Shown: positions 1 through 8,966, counted from the first letter of the stretch. The stretch is 64,000 nt of DNA from Rhodococcus marinonascens NBRC 14363 (GCF_001894885.1 NZ_BCXB01000004.1:124001-188000); one strand, 5' to 3'. A program made the numbers and translations. The notes: generated by a model from the letters alone, not told the origin.

Positions 1-2
1 GT

Positions 3-236
3 GCGGTCGTCACCAAGCGGCGTTCACTGTTGCCCGCCGGGATCACTGCGGTGTCGGGACGATTCTACGGTGGCGACGTCGTCTCCCTTCTCGGTCCAGA
101 GGAACGCCCGGTAGCCAGGGGAGTGGTTGCCTACGACTCCGCCGAGATCACCGACATCCTCGGCAAGTCGACGCAGGAGTTACCCGCGGACCTGCAGCGC
201 CCGGTGATCCATGCCGACGACCTGGTGCCGCTGTAG
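3..236 (+). CDS. proB: Glutamate 5-kinase, C-terminal fragment (PUA domain)
   Basis: This is the last 77 codons of a gene that starts before the window. The visible part begins [19 protein letters not shown] and contains the RNA-binding-like PUA fold that closes glutamate 5-kinases ([25 protein letters not shown]). The enzyme phosphorylates glutamate in the first step of proline synthesis, in the cytoplasm. The catalytic amino-acid kinase domain lies outside the window. The stop codon is three bases from the end of the convergent sirtuin gene. Proline is also an osmolyte, which fits the ectoine and ProP-like genes that follow. The family call is firm; the rest of the gene cannot be judged. 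Confidence 0.85.
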   Translation, partial: AVVTKRRSLLPAGITAVSGRFYGGDVVSLLGPEERPVARGVVAYDSAEITDILGKSTQELPADLQRPVIHADDLVPL

Positions 237-239
237 TGT

Positions 240-1067
240 TCACGTAGGAACCGCGCGCCGTGCGGTGAGCAGTGCGGTGAGTGCCTCCGAACACCCGGCG
301 GCCAGGGTGAGGGTTGCGAACTCGTCGCCTCGCGTCGCACCTCTGTTGACGATAACGATAGGGATCCCGCGTCTGGCAGCGTGCCGGACGAACCTCAGTC
401 CCGACATTACGGTGAGCGACGAGCCTGCCACCAGCAGTGCCTCGGCCTCGTCCACTAGAGCGTAGGCAGCCGCGACCCGCTGCTTGGGTACCGACTCACC
501 GAAATAGACGATGTCGGGCTTGAGTAGGCCGCCGCAGACCTCACAGTCCAGCGTCCGGAAATGGTCGGTGCTGGTGATTTCGGCGTCCGCATCCGGTGCG
601 ATTTGCACACCCTCAGCGGCGATCAGGGTGTCGGCGAAACCGGGGTTCGCATGTTTGAGTCGGTCGTCGAGTGTTGCGCGGGAGATCAGCGCCTCGCAGT
701 TCAGACACCGGACCTGGGCGTAGGTTCCATGCAGATCGATCACGCGGCGACTGCCCGCCTTGGTGTGCAGGAGGTCGACGTTCTGCGTGATGACCGCGCC
801 CACGACACCGCTCCGTTCGAGTCCGGCGAGAGCGCGATGTCCGGTGTTGGGACGTGCTGCGTCCATATGCCGCCAACCGAGGTGGTTCCGCGCCCAGTAG
901 CGGCGGCGAAAATCGGGGTCTCCGATGAACTGCTGGAAAGTCATCGGGTGACGCGGCGGAGAATTCGGGCCCCGGTAGTCGGGGATGCCGGAGTCCGTGG
1001 AGACGCCGGCGCCAGTGAGTACGCACAGGCGCCGATCACCGAGTGCATCGATCAGTCGGGCGAACAC
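240..1067 (-). CDS. Sir2-family NAD-dependent protein deacylase (sirtuin)
   Basis: A 275-residue sirtuin, normal length for the family. It shows the NAD-binding GAGVSTDSGIPDYRG near residues 20-34, the TQNVDLLH motif near residue 94, the catalytic histidine in DLHGTY, and two zinc-binding cysteine pairs, CLNC and CEVC. Late in the protein GSSLTV and IVNRGATRGD complete the Rossmann fold. Sirtuins remove acyl groups from lysines using NAD; some members mainly ADP-ribosylate. The order and spacing look like the SIRT4-type class, which is an inference. Start is GTG with TGGAG just upstream. It runs head-to-tail behind the dehydrogenase at 1089 with a 21-bp gap, so the two may share a transcript. 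Confidence 0.88.
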   Translation of the reverse strand: MFARLIDALGDRRLCVLTGAGVSTDSGIPDYRGPNSPPRHPMTFQQFIGDPDFRRRYWARNHLGWRHMDAARPNTGHRALAGLERSGVVGAVITQNVDLLHTKAGSRRVIDLHGTYAQVRCLNCEALISRATLDDRLKHANPGFADTLIAAEGVQIAPDADAEITSTDHFRTLDCEVCGGLLKPDIVYFGESVPKQRVAAAYALVDEAEALLVAGSSLTVMSGLRFVRHAARRGIPIVIVNRGATRGDEFATLTLAAGCSEALTALLTARRAVPT

Positions 1068-1088
1068 GAACTCCAGCGTAGCGCCGGC

Positions 1089-2018
1089 TCAGTATCCGAC
1101 TGCGGGATCGATCAGTGCGGTGAGTTTCTCACCTGACACGAAGCGGGTGACGTTCAATGCCACGTGGTCCGCGAATGCCTGGGGACGGACCGACGGTGGG
1201 TTGGAATCGTGCGGTGTGATGATCACGTTGGGCAGTTCCCAGAGCGGGTGGCCGTCGGGCAGGGGCTCGGGATCGGTCACATCCAGCCCGGCACCTCCGA
1301 TGGTGTTATCCCGCAGCGCTTTCACCAGTGCGGTCGTGTGAATGAGGGAGCCGCGGGCGACGTTGATCACCCACGCGGTCGGCTTCATTTGAGCGAGCTC
1401 CGCTGCTCCGACGAGGTGGTGGGTGGCGTCGGTGGCAGGTGCCCCGATCACGAAGTGGTCCGCACGGGCCCACACCTCACCGACGCGGGTTGTGGGCAGT
1501 GTCTCGATCGCGCCCGGTACCGGACTGCCGGAGCGATTCACCGCGATGACGTCGGTCCCGACCCCGGCGAGCATCGGAATCAAAGCGCGGCCGATGCCGC
1601 CCGCACCCACTATTGCAACCGTGGCGCCGCGCAAGGTGCCGACCTTCGAGAAGAACTCCTGCTGGCGCCACGTCTTCGCTTCGAGGTGCTCGGGCAGCGC
1701 GCGAACCCCAGCCAGAAGTAGCGCCAGTGCGTGCTCGGCCACGGTGGCGGCGAAGGCGCCGGCTGCCGACGTCCATACTATCGAGGTATCCGGGGTGATC
1801 ACCCTCTCGGAGAACCACTCCTCGATACCCGCGGCGCCGAGTTGCACCCAGCGGATGTTCTCGGGAAGCGGGTCTGGGAAACCGACCGGGTTCGCGGTCC
1901 ACACGAGGGCGTTGGCGGACTCGAGGGGTGCCGAACGCGCGCCACCCCGGCGCACCGCCTCCTCGAGAAGCGGGTCCGGGGTGGGTCCGATGGCAATAGC
2001 TGGGGCATCGTCGGCCAT
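1089..2018 (-). CDS. D-isomer-specific 2-hydroxyacid dehydrogenase family protein
   Basis: A 309-residue NAD(P)-dependent oxidoreductase. The Rossmann dinucleotide fold is visible as VAIVGAGGIGRALIPML (about residues 133-149), and the family signature regions follow: INVARGSLIHTTALVKAL with the substrate-binding arginine, GAGLDVTDPEPLP with the catalytic acidic residue, and NVIITPHDSN with the catalytic histidine. Such enzymes reduce 2-keto acids or oxidise 2-hydroxy acids; the substrate cannot be told from sequence. It lies 9 bp downstream of ectC on the same strand and upstream of the sirtuin, so read-through from the ectoine operon is possible but not shown. Confidence 0.85.
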   Translation of the reverse strand: MADDAPAIAIGPTPDPLLEEAVRRGGARSAPLESANALVWTANPVGFPDPLPENIRWVQLGAAGIEEWFSERVITPDTSIVWTSAAGAFAATVAEHALALLLAGVRALPEHLEAKTWRQQEFFSKVGTLRGATVAIVGAGGIGRALIPMLAGVGTDVIAVNRSGSPVPGAIETLPTTRVGEVWARADHFVIGAPATDATHHLVGAAELAQMKPTAWVINVARGSLIHTTALVKALRDNTIGGAGLDVTDPEPLPDGHPLWELPNVIITPHDSNPPSVRPQAFADHVALNVTRFVSGEKLTALIDPAVGY

Positions 2019-2027
2019 AGATCGAAC

Positions 2028-2426
2028 CTACGCGGGAACCTCGACCAATGGGTAGACGCCGTTCTCGTCGTGCACCTCACGCCCGGTGACGGGAGGGTTG
2101 AATACGCACAGCATCCGCATGTCGGTGTCCGGTTCGACACGATGGCGTTCGTGACCATTGAGCAAGTACATCGAACCGGGGCCGAGTTCGTAGACCTTGT
2201 CGTTGTCGAGGTCGACCAATTTTCCGGTCCCCTCGACCAGCCAAACCGCTTCGATGTGGTTGGCGTAGTGGAATTCGTTGATCGATCCCGCTTTGATCGT
2301 GGTCTCGTGGAACGAGAAGCCCACTTTGTCGCCGCCGAGGATGATGCGCTTGCTGCGCCAATTGCCGTCCTCGCTGGTGACGTCGCAGTCTGTGTCGGTT
2401 ATCTCGGCGGTTGTGCGAACGATCAT
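2028..2426 (-). CDS. ectC: L-ectoine synthase
   Basis: EctC, 132 residues, a cupin-fold enzyme that cyclises N-gamma-acetyl-diaminobutyrate to ectoine, the last step of synthesis of this compatible solute. Recognised from MIVRTTAEITDTD at the start, NEFHYANHIEAVWLVEGTGK in the cupin core (metal/substrate histidines), and GHERHRVEPDTDMRMLCVFN. I chose the ATG at 2426 because the protein then begins exactly like other EctC proteins; a longer in-frame extension to 2645 reads through ectB. Its ribosome-binding site (AGGAAGGA) sits inside a duplicated 18-bp unit between ectB and ectC. No ectD hydroxylase is present nearby, so ectoine rather than hydroxyectoine is the expected product. Confidence 0.95.
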   Translation of the reverse strand: MIVRTTAEITDTDCDVTSEDGNWRSKRIILGGDKVGFSFHETTIKAGSINEFHYANHIEAVWLVEGTGKLVDLDNDKVYELGPGSMYLLNGHERHRVEPDTDMRMLCVFNPPVTGREVHDENGVYPLVEVPA

Positions 2427-2434
2427 GTTTGCTC

Positions 2435-2484
2435 CAGTCCTTCCTCTAGCTTCAGTCCTTCCTCTAGCTGCAATCCCTCTAGCT
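2435..2484. repeat. 18-bp tandem repeat spanning ectB stop and ectC ribosome-binding site
   Basis: The unit CAGTCCTTCCTCTAGCT occurs at 2435-2451 and 2453-2469, with a third, shortened copy (CAATCCCTCTAGCT) at 2471-2484. On the coding (minus) strand each full copy carries AGGAAGGA, so the ectC Shine-Dalgarno sequence is duplicated, and the third copy contains the ectB stop codon TAG (2481-2479). Confidence 0.85.
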
Positions 2485-3741
2485 GCAAACCTTGGCGGTG
2501 GCGTCGGCGAGAATTGCGAGGCCGTGGTCCAACTCGTCATCGGTGATCGTGAGCGCAGGTAGGAGCTTGACCACCTCATCGGACGGTCCAGAGGTCTCCG
2601 CGAGCAGTCCTTCGTCGAACGCCAGTTTGCATACTTTTGCAGCAAGGTCCGACTCTTCGAACACGAGGCCCTGAACGAGTCCGCGACCGCGGGTGGAGAG
2701 GGAGCCCTCGAATCGTTTCGTCAGTTCGGTGAACGCCTGGTGGATCTTCTCACCTTTGCTTGCCGTCGACTTGTGAAGCTTGTCGTCGGACCAGAAATGC
2801 TCCAGCGCCACCTTCGACGTGACGAATGCCGGGTTGTTGCCGCGGAACGTGCCGTTGTGCTCGCCCGGCCCCCAGACGTCGAGTTCACGCTTGAACAACG
2901 TCAAGGCCATCGGGAGTCCGTAGCCGCTGATCGACTTCGACAGGCAGACGATGTCCGGTGTGATGCCGGCCACTTCGAACGAGAAGAACGGGCCGGTACG
3001 TCCGCAGCCCATCTGGACGTCGTCGACGATCAGCAGGATGTCACGCTCGGCGCACAGGTCCGCGAGGGCGCGTAGCCACTCGGGGCGAGCGACGTTGACG
3101 CCGCCCTCTCCCTGCACGGTCTCCACGATCACGGCGGCCGGACGGTTCAGGCCGCTACCCGAGTCATCGAGCACACGCGAGAACCAGTGGAAGTCCTCGG
3201 TGACGCCGTCGAAGTAGTTGTCGAATGGCATCGGGGTGGCGTGCACCAGTGGGATTCCTGCGCCGGCGCGTTTCATCGAATTGCCGGTCACCGACAGGGC
3301 GCCCAGCGTCATGCCGTGGAAAGCATTGGTGAAGTTGATGATCGACGAACGACCGGTCACCTTGCGGGCAAGTTTCAGTGCGGCCTCGACGGTGTTGGTG
3401 CCGGTCGGCCCGGGGAACTGGACCTTGTAGTCGAGTCCACGCGGCTTCAGGATGGTGTCCTGGAACGTCTGAAGGAAGTCGCGTTTGGCCACGGTCGACA
3501 TGTCGAGACCGTGCGTGATGCCGTCGCCGACGATGTAATCGACCAGGGCCGACTTGAGCACCGGGTTGTTGTGGCCGTAGTTCAGTGAACCGGCACCGGC
3601 GAAGAAGTCGAGGTAGTCGCGGCCGTCCTCGTCGCGGATCCACGATCCGGATGCGGACTCGAACACGGTCGGCCACGCGCGGCTGTAGCTACGGACCTCG
3701 GACTCAAGGATGTCGAAGATGTTCGTATCCATGTTTGTCAT
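2479..3741 (-). CDS. ectB: Diaminobutyrate-2-oxoglutarate transaminase
   Basis: EctB, 420 residues, a class III PLP-dependent aminotransferase making L-2,4-diaminobutyrate from aspartate semialdehyde with glutamate as amino donor, first step of ectoine synthesis. Signatures: NIFDILESEVRSYSRAWP at the N-terminus, DFFAGAGSLNYGHNNP, TGTNTVEAALKLARK, the PLP aspartate in LLIVDDVQMGCGRTG, the Schiff-base lysine in VCLSKSISGYGLPM, and GTFRGNNPAF. Length is typical. Two candidate ATG starts lie nine bases apart (3741, 3732); GGAGG stands upstream of both. It is the middle gene of ectABC, 27 bp after ectA. Confidence 0.95.
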   Translation of the reverse strand: MTNMDTNIFDILESEVRSYSRAWPTVFESASGSWIRDEDGRDYLDFFAGAGSLNYGHNNPVLKSALVDYIVGDGITHGLDMSTVAKRDFLQTFQDTILKPRGLDYKVQFPGPTGTNTVEAALKLARKVTGRSSIINFTNAFHGMTLGALSVTGNSMKRAGAGIPLVHATPMPFDNYFDGVTEDFHWFSRVLDDSGSGLNRPAAVIVETVQGEGGVNVARPEWLRALADLCAERDILLIVDDVQMGCGRTGPFFSFEVAGITPDIVCLSKSISGYGLPMALTLFKRELDVWGPGEHNGTFRGNNPAFVTSKVALEHFWSDDKLHKSTASKGEKIHQAFTELTKRFEGSLSTRGRGLVQGLVFEESDLAAKVCKLAFDEGLLAETSGPSDEVVKLLPALTITDDELDHGLAILADATAKVCS

Positions 3742-3768
3742 GTTTTTCCATTCCTCCGGGGCATGTTC

Positions 3769-4281
3769 TCAGCCGATCGTGTATAGATCTTCGGCTTCGT
3801 GTCCATCGGGAAAATTATTGGGGGAGAATAGTTCCTGCTTGGTGATCGCCGTATCTCGGCGACGCGCCAATGCGGTGAACAGCGCGATCGAGGCCTCGTT
3901 GTCGGGGCTGATCGTCGTTTCGAGGCGGGTAATCCCGTCGGATGCAAGTCGATCGAGCAATGCGCTCAGCATTCGCCCTGCAATTCCTTTGCCCCGCTGG
4001 TCTGCGTCTAAGGCAACTTGCCAGACAAACAGTGTTGCCGGGGATTCGGGGCGGATGAAGCCCGAAACAAATCCCACAGTACGCCCATCGACGACTGCGA
4101 CGACCGATGAGTGGCTGAAATCTCTACACCACAACAGATATGCGTAACTCGAATTGAGATCGAGTACTTCCGTGTTCGCGGCGATCTCCCAGAGCCGGAC
4201 TCCGTCGGCTATCTCTGGACTTCTGAACAACACCGCGTCCGGCGCGGTGGTCGGGATGGCACTCTTCTGGACAGGCTTCAT
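3769..4281 (-). CDS. ectA: L-2,4-diaminobutyrate N-acetyltransferase
   Basis: EctA, 170 residues from the ATG at 4281 (MKPVQKS), a GNAT-fold enzyme that acetylates the gamma-amino group of diaminobutyrate with acetyl-CoA. Visible family features are DLNSSYAYLLWCRDFSHSS, the core strand FVWQVALDADQRGKGIAG holding the acetyl-CoA pyrophosphate loop (RGKGIAG), and ETTISPDNEASIALF. The reading frame stays open upstream to 4398, but the added residues do not resemble EctA. No strong Shine-Dalgarno precedes 4281. It is the promoter-proximal gene of ectABC; the promoter should lie in the 150 bp before recQ ends at 4432. I see no clear -35/-10 pair there. Confidence 0.93.
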   Translation of the reverse strand: MKPVQKSAIPTTAPDAVLFRSPEIADGVRLWEIAANTEVLDLNSSYAYLLWCRDFSHSSVVAVVDGRTVGFVSGFIRPESPATLFVWQVALDADQRGKGIAGRMLSALLDRLASDGITRLETTISPDNEASIALFTALARRRDTAITKQELFSPNNFPDGHEAEDLYTIG

Positions 4282-4431
4282 TGGAGCATCGAACCTAACA
4301 ACGATCCCCGTCGATTTCACGTGCCTCGAGCAATTGGTCGGTTCAGGTGGCAGGGTTTCGCAGGTGAGACGTATAAAGTGATGCTCGTCACATTGCATGG
4401 ATTCTGAATGAGCTGTATTTGGCAGGCTTGC

Positions 4432-6531
4432 CTATTTGAGACCCGCCAGTGCGAAAGGAAGGACCGACGTGACACCAGAGGCGCGGAGCGTGCGAGTAGC
4501 CATGGTCAAGGTCCAGCCGGTGTCTGTGAGGCTGTCGACGAGAAGCACCGGTCCGGTTCCGTTCGGAACGGAGGGAGGCTCCCACGCGTCCACGAGACCG
4601 GCCACCCGGTACGCGGAGTTGGCCGCGGACACCGGCGGGCGCCCGGGCCGAAGTCTCAGAACACCCAGGTGATGTAGGTGACCGACGTCTGCGAGCCGAT
4701 CGGCGAGCGATGCCGAGAGGATGGGGTGGGTGGCTGAATCGACGGCCATCACGGAGGTGGGCCGCTCGGCCCAGTCCCAGGACGCGAGAACCTCGATGCA
4801 GGCCTTCAGGACTCCGTCGGGGACGGGGCCGTCCGGTTCGTCGAGCAGCGCTCGGAGGCGCTGACCCCAGCCGAGGTCGGACAGTCGGCCCAGGGTGCGC
4901 CCGGGTACAGGGCCGTCCGTGATTTTCCCGGACAGTTTCACGCCGAGCTTGGCGAGCCCGGTGGGCCACTGCTTGCGGGGGGCCAGGTCGACGCCTGGCC
5001 GCTCGAGACGTGATCTGGTCTGCCGTACCGCCTCGGCATCGACGGTTGTGTCGTGGCGGACGCCGGTGCAGTTGTCGCACCGGCCGCAGTCCGAGGTGCC
5101 CGACACCAGATCCGGATCGTCGAGTTGTTCGCGTAGGAACGCCATCCTGCAGGTCGTGATCCGTTGGTAGTCGATCATCGCCTGTTGCTCCGACTCGCGG
5201 GCGCGCTCGAGACGTTCGTAGCGGTCTGTGTCGTACGTCCACGGTTCCCCGGTGCCTACCCACCCGCCGCGCACGCGTCGCACGGCGCCGTCGACGTCGA
5301 GGACCTTCAGCACCATCTCGAGGCGGGTACGGCCCAGCTCCACCAGCGGTTCGAGTGCCGGGGTGGACTGAGGCCGATCCAGGTCGAGGACCTCGATCAC
5401 CCTGCGCACCACGTGCTCCCGAGGAAACGCCACAGACGCGAAGTAGCTCCAGATTTGTTTGTCCTCCGAACCTGGGAGCAAGATCACGTCGGCGCGATCG
5501 GTGGAGCGTCCGGCGCGCCCGACCTGCTGGTAGTAGGAAATCGGGGAGGACGGCGCGCCGAGATGCACGACAAATCCCAGGTCGGGCTTGTCGAATCCCA
5601 TGCCGAGAGCGGACGTCGCCACGAGAGCCTTGACGCGGTTGCCGAGGAGGTCCTGCTCAAGTGCCTCCCGTTCCGCGGCATCGGTTTGCCCGGTGTAGGC
5701 GGAAACGGCGTGACCCCGCTCGGACAGCAGGCTCGCCACGTCCCGTGCGGCCGACACGGTCAGCGCGTAGATGATCCCCGAACCCGGGAGGCTGTCGAGT
5801 TGCTCGGCGAGCCAGGCGGCGCGGGCGGTGGCTTCGGGGATCTGCACGACCGAGAGGTGCAAGGATTCGCGCTCGAGGCCGCCGCGCAGGACGAGCGCCT
5901 CCGCTCCACCCACACCGAGTTGGGTGGAGACGTCCGAGACCACCCGGTCGTTTGCCGTGGCGGTGGTGGCGAGCACCGGTATGCCCTCGCCGAGTTCGGC
6001 GATCAGCGTACGAATCCTCCGGTAGTCGGGACGGAAGTCGTGACCCCAGTCGGAGACGCAGTGAGCCTCGTCGACGACGACCAACCCCGCGTCTGCGGCC
6101 AGTGAAGGAAGAACCTGATCGCGGAAGTCGGGATTGTTGAGACGCTCGGGGCTTACCAACAGCACGTCCAGTTCGTTTTCGGCTACTCGCGCGTGGATCT
6201 CCTCCCACTCGGTGACGTTCCCGGAGTTGATTGTGGCGGCCCGGACGCCCGCCCGCTCCGCCGACGCGACCTGGTTGCGCATGAGGGCGAGGAGGGGCGA
6301 CACGATGATCGTGGGACCGTGCCCGTGTGCCCGCAGGAGTTTCGCGGCAATGAAGTAGACCGCCGACTTGCCCCAGCCTGTCCGTTGGACGACCAGTGCC
6401 CGTCTGCGGTGTACCACCAGAGCCTCGATAGCCGTCCACTGATCGTTCCGCAGGGCGGCGTGCTCACCTGCCAGTTCGCGCAGCAGCCGTTCGGCTTCGT
6501 CCCGGAGTGCGGGCTCGGTGGCGTTCGTCAT
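4432..6531 (-). CDS. recQ: RecQ-family ATP-dependent DNA helicase with C-terminal phosphoribosyltransferase-like domain
   Basis: A 699-residue superfamily 2 DNA helicase. Motif I is RTGWGKSAVYF (near residue 50), motif II VVDEAHCVSDWGHDFRPDYR, motif III ATTATAND, and motif VI QQVGRAGRS. The RecQ zinc site follows: CRMAFLREQL then CGRCDNC. The C-terminus is not the usual RecQ tail. It ends in a phosphoribosyltransferase-like PRPP loop, VLLVDSLTDTGWTLTMATR (roughly residues 657-675). Helicases with this tail occur in other actinobacteria, from memory of the family; the tail's role is unknown. Start is the ATG giving MTNATEPALRDEAERLL. The frame is open further upstream, into the ribokinase remnant, without family similarity. 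Confidence 0.9.
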   Translation of the reverse strand: MTNATEPALRDEAERLLRELAGEHAALRNDQWTAIEALVVHRRRALVVQRTGWGKSAVYFIAAKLLRAHGHGPTIIVSPLLALMRNQVASAERAGVRAATINSGNVTEWEEIHARVAENELDVLLVSPERLNNPDFRDQVLPSLAADAGLVVVDEAHCVSDWGHDFRPDYRRIRTLIAELGEGIPVLATTATANDRVVSDVSTQLGVGGAEALVLRGGLERESLHLSVVQIPEATARAAWLAEQLDSLPGSGIIYALTVSAARDVASLLSERGHAVSAYTGQTDAAEREALEQDLLGNRVKALVATSALGMGFDKPDLGFVVHLGAPSSPISYYQQVGRAGRSTDRADVILLPGSEDKQIWSYFASVAFPREHVVRRVIEVLDLDRPQSTPALEPLVELGRTRLEMVLKVLDVDGAVRRVRGGWVGTGEPWTYDTDRYERLERARESEQQAMIDYQRITTCRMAFLREQLDDPDLVSGTSDCGRCDNCTGVRHDTTVDAEAVRQTRSRLERPGVDLAPRKQWPTGLAKLGVKLSGKITDGPVPGRTLGRLSDLGWGQRLRALLDEPDGPVPDGVLKACIEVLASWDWAERPTSVMAVDSATHPILSASLADRLADVGHLHHLGVLRLRPGRPPVSAANSAYRVAGLVDAWEPPSVPNGTGPVLLVDSLTDTGWTLTMATRTLRASGVTSVLPFALAGLK

Positions 6532-6574
6532 GGCCCTATGGTGCACGACTGTGGTGACACCGAGGGGGCCGCGA

Positions 6575-7451
6575 TCAGGAAGGTGCTGCACACCGGGCGA
6601 GTGCGGCTTCGATTTCGACGAGGGTGGGGGACGACGTTGCGCCTCGACGGGTGGTCGCGAGGGCGCCCGCTGCGCATGCGAACGAGAGGGCGGCGGCCGA
6701 CCCTCGTAGCCACGACACGGCCAGAGCGCCCGCGAATGCATCTCCGGCACCCGTCGTGTCCACTACAGAGACCTTGGGGGATTCGGCGTGCAGAACGGTG
6801 CCGTCAGAGGCCGCGCAGTCGGCGCCTGAGCCGCCGAGCGTGGTCACGACGTGGGGGACGGCGGACGCGACGCCGGCCCCAACTGCGCATATTCGGTCTC
6901 GTTGACGAGGAGTACATCCACCGACGCCAACAAGCCCCAGGTAGCGGCTGTGCCGGTGACGGATTCAGTATGACCATGGTGTCGTTGGCCGCCCCGTGCG
7001 CAGCCGCCGCCACTACGGTGCCCAGGGGAATCTCGAGTTGGCAGAGCAGGACATCGGCGCCCGCGACGACCGCGAGTTCGGGGGGAGTGAGATCCACCAC
7101 GGTGCTGTTCGCCCCCGGAACCACGACGATACTGTTCTGGCCCCCGGCGTCGACGGTGATCGTCGCGATCCCGCTCGGTCCGTCGACCTCGCGCAGATAC
7201 CGGGCGTCCACGTCGGCCTCCGCCAGTGCCCGCCGCAGTTCGAGGGCGAATGTGTCGGAACCGACGGAACCGATGAACGTCACGTCGCCACCAGCCCTCG
7301 CGGCGGCGATCGCCTGGTTCGCGCCTTTGCCGCCAGGGATGGTGGAAAACTTGGTGCCCAGGATCGTCTCTCCCGGTCCGGGGAGTCGCTCGGTCGTCGT
7401 CAGTAGGTCCATGTTGACGCTTCCGACCACGGCGATCTTGCTGGCGGGCAA
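6575..7451 (-). pseudogene. rbsK: Ribokinase (PfkB family), disrupted by two one-base frameshifts
   Basis: The three reading frames together spell a complete ribokinase. The first (7451 to about 6936) gives IAVVGSVNMDLLTTTERLPG, GGKGANQAIAAARAGG and VVPGANSTV. The middle (about 6933 to 6886) gives LLASVDVLLVNETEYAQLG. The last (about 6885 to 6575) gives VVTTLGGSGAD and the catalytic VVDTTGAGDAFAGALA. Each shift fits loss of one G from a G run, near 6935-6938 and near 6885-6890. The span is 877 nt; adding the two bases makes 293 codons, normal length. Ribokinase phosphorylates ribose to ribose-5-phosphate. As read, only a C-terminally altered fragment would be made. Sequencing error in homopolymers is a real alternative. 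It follows the transporter gene by 9 bp. Confidence 0.8.
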
Positions 7452-7460
7452 AGCCCGAGA

Positions 7461-8927
7461 CTAGCCCGCGCCGCCAGACCTCGTCTCCTGTCCGGAGGCC
7501 GTGGAAGCGTCGACCCTGCGGCGAAGACTGGTCAGGATGAGGCGGGCCTCGTCGTCTGTGGTGACGGAGGGTGGCGAACCCTCGAGTGGTTTCCCAGCGG
7601 TTTCGGCGATGAGTAGAACCGTGAGTCCTCCGACGACCGCCGCGACCATCATGTACATGGGCGCGACGAGATCACTGCCCGTCGCGCTTTGCAGCGCGGT
7701 GAGAACCAGCGGTGTCGTGCCACCGAAGATGGACACGGCGAGGTTGTATCCGATCGACATGCCGCCGTACCGGATTCCTGTGGGGAACAGCGAGGGGAGC
7801 ACCGCCGGAAAGACGCCGACGAGCAGCAGCAGGAGACCGCCGAGTATCGCGAGTCCGAGGAATACAGTGACGTAGTGGCCGACACCGATCAGGAGATACG
7901 CGGGCAGCGACAACGCGAAGAATCCGGCGAAACCTGTCAGCAGCAAGGGTTTACGGCCGACTCGGTCGGAGAGTTTTCCGACGAAGCTGATCAACATAAT
8001 CATGATGAGCATTACGAGGATCATCAGGAAGAGACCATGCGACTCGTCGTAGCCCAGGGTGACCGACAGATACGTCGGCATGTAACTGAGCAGGCCGTAG
8101 TACACGATGTTGTAGGAGGCGACCAGGATGACGCACAACACCAGCGGCCGCCAGTTCACCATCAGGGTCTCGCGTAGTTTGCCTTTCGTGGACTCGGCTG
8201 CCAGCGAATGTTCTTCGGCCCGTTTCATCTGCTCGAATGCGGGCGTCTCCTCGAGTCTCAGCCGCAGGTAGAGGCCGATCAGGCCCAGCGGACCCGCGAG
8301 TAGGAACGGAATTCGCCACGCCCAGTCGACGAGAGCGTCGGCGCTGACGACGCTGGTGATGATGGTGACCAGGCCTGCGGCCGCGACGTACCCGGCGAGG
8401 GTTCCGAACTCGAGGAAGCTCGCGAAGAAGCCGCGGCGTTTGTCCGGCGCGTACTCGGCAACGAACGTGCTGGCCCCGCCGTACTCGCCGCCGGTCGAGA
8501 ATCCCTGCGCGAGCCGAAAGAGCACCAATAGAACGGGTGCTGCGATGCCGATCGATCCGTAACTCGGGATCAGGCCGATGGCGAAGGTGCTCCCCGCCAT
8601 CAGAATGATCGTCGTGGCGAGCACCTTCTTGCGGCCGATCCGATCACCCAGCGGGCCGAAGAACAGTCCACCGAGAGGCCGGACGATGAAGGCCGCGGCG
8701 AAGATCGCGAACGTCGACAGTAGCTGTGCGGTACCGCTGGCTTCGGGAAAGAAAACCTTGCCGATGGTGGTCGCCAGGTATGCGTACACGCCGAAGTCGA
8801 ACCATTCCATGGCGTTGCCGAGCATGGTGGCTTTGACTGCCCGACTGACGGAGGCCTGGTCGGTGACGGTGACATCAGGTGAGTCGGCCAACTCGGCCGA
8901 GGTGATCGAGTGGTCTGGTGCATTCAT
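7461..8927 (-). CDS. proP: MFS transporter, metabolite:H+ symporter (ProP/MHS-like)
   Basis: A 488-residue major facilitator of the metabolite:proton symporter group. About twelve hydrophobic segments are visible. The family marks are GNAMEWFDFGVYAYLATTIG at the start of TM1, FIVRPLGGLFFGPLGDRIGR in loop 2-3 and RLAQGFSTGGEYGGASTFVAEY in TM4. The best-known member, ProP, imports proline and glycine betaine under osmotic stress; others carry citrate or shikimate. Nearby ectABC and proB favour an osmolyte role, but that is inference, so the symbol is tentative. It is the first gene of a minus-strand group with rbsK and recQ. An inverted repeat lies about 40 bp before its start. Confidence 0.8.
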   Translation of the reverse strand: MNAPDHSITSAELADSPDVTVTDQASVSRAVKATMLGNAMEWFDFGVYAYLATTIGKVFFPEASGTAQLLSTFAIFAAAFIVRPLGGLFFGPLGDRIGRKKVLATTIILMAGSTFAIGLIPSYGSIGIAAPVLLVLFRLAQGFSTGGEYGGASTFVAEYAPDKRRGFFASFLEFGTLAGYVAAAGLVTIITSVVSADALVDWAWRIPFLLAGPLGLIGLYLRLRLEETPAFEQMKRAEEHSLAAESTKGKLRETLMVNWRPLVLCVILVASYNIVYYGLLSYMPTYLSVTLGYDESHGLFLMILVMLIMIMLISFVGKLSDRVGRKPLLLTGFAGFFALSLPAYLLIGVGHYVTVFLGLAILGGLLLLLVGVFPAVLPSLFPTGIRYGGMSIGYNLAVSIFGGTTPLVLTALQSATGSDLVAPMYMMVAAVVGGLTVLLIAETAGKPLEGSPPSVTTDDEARLILTSLRRRVDASTASGQETRSGGAG

Positions 8928-8966
8928 GTCGTGCGCTCCGCAGCGCGGTTATCGTCCGCGCGGGGC

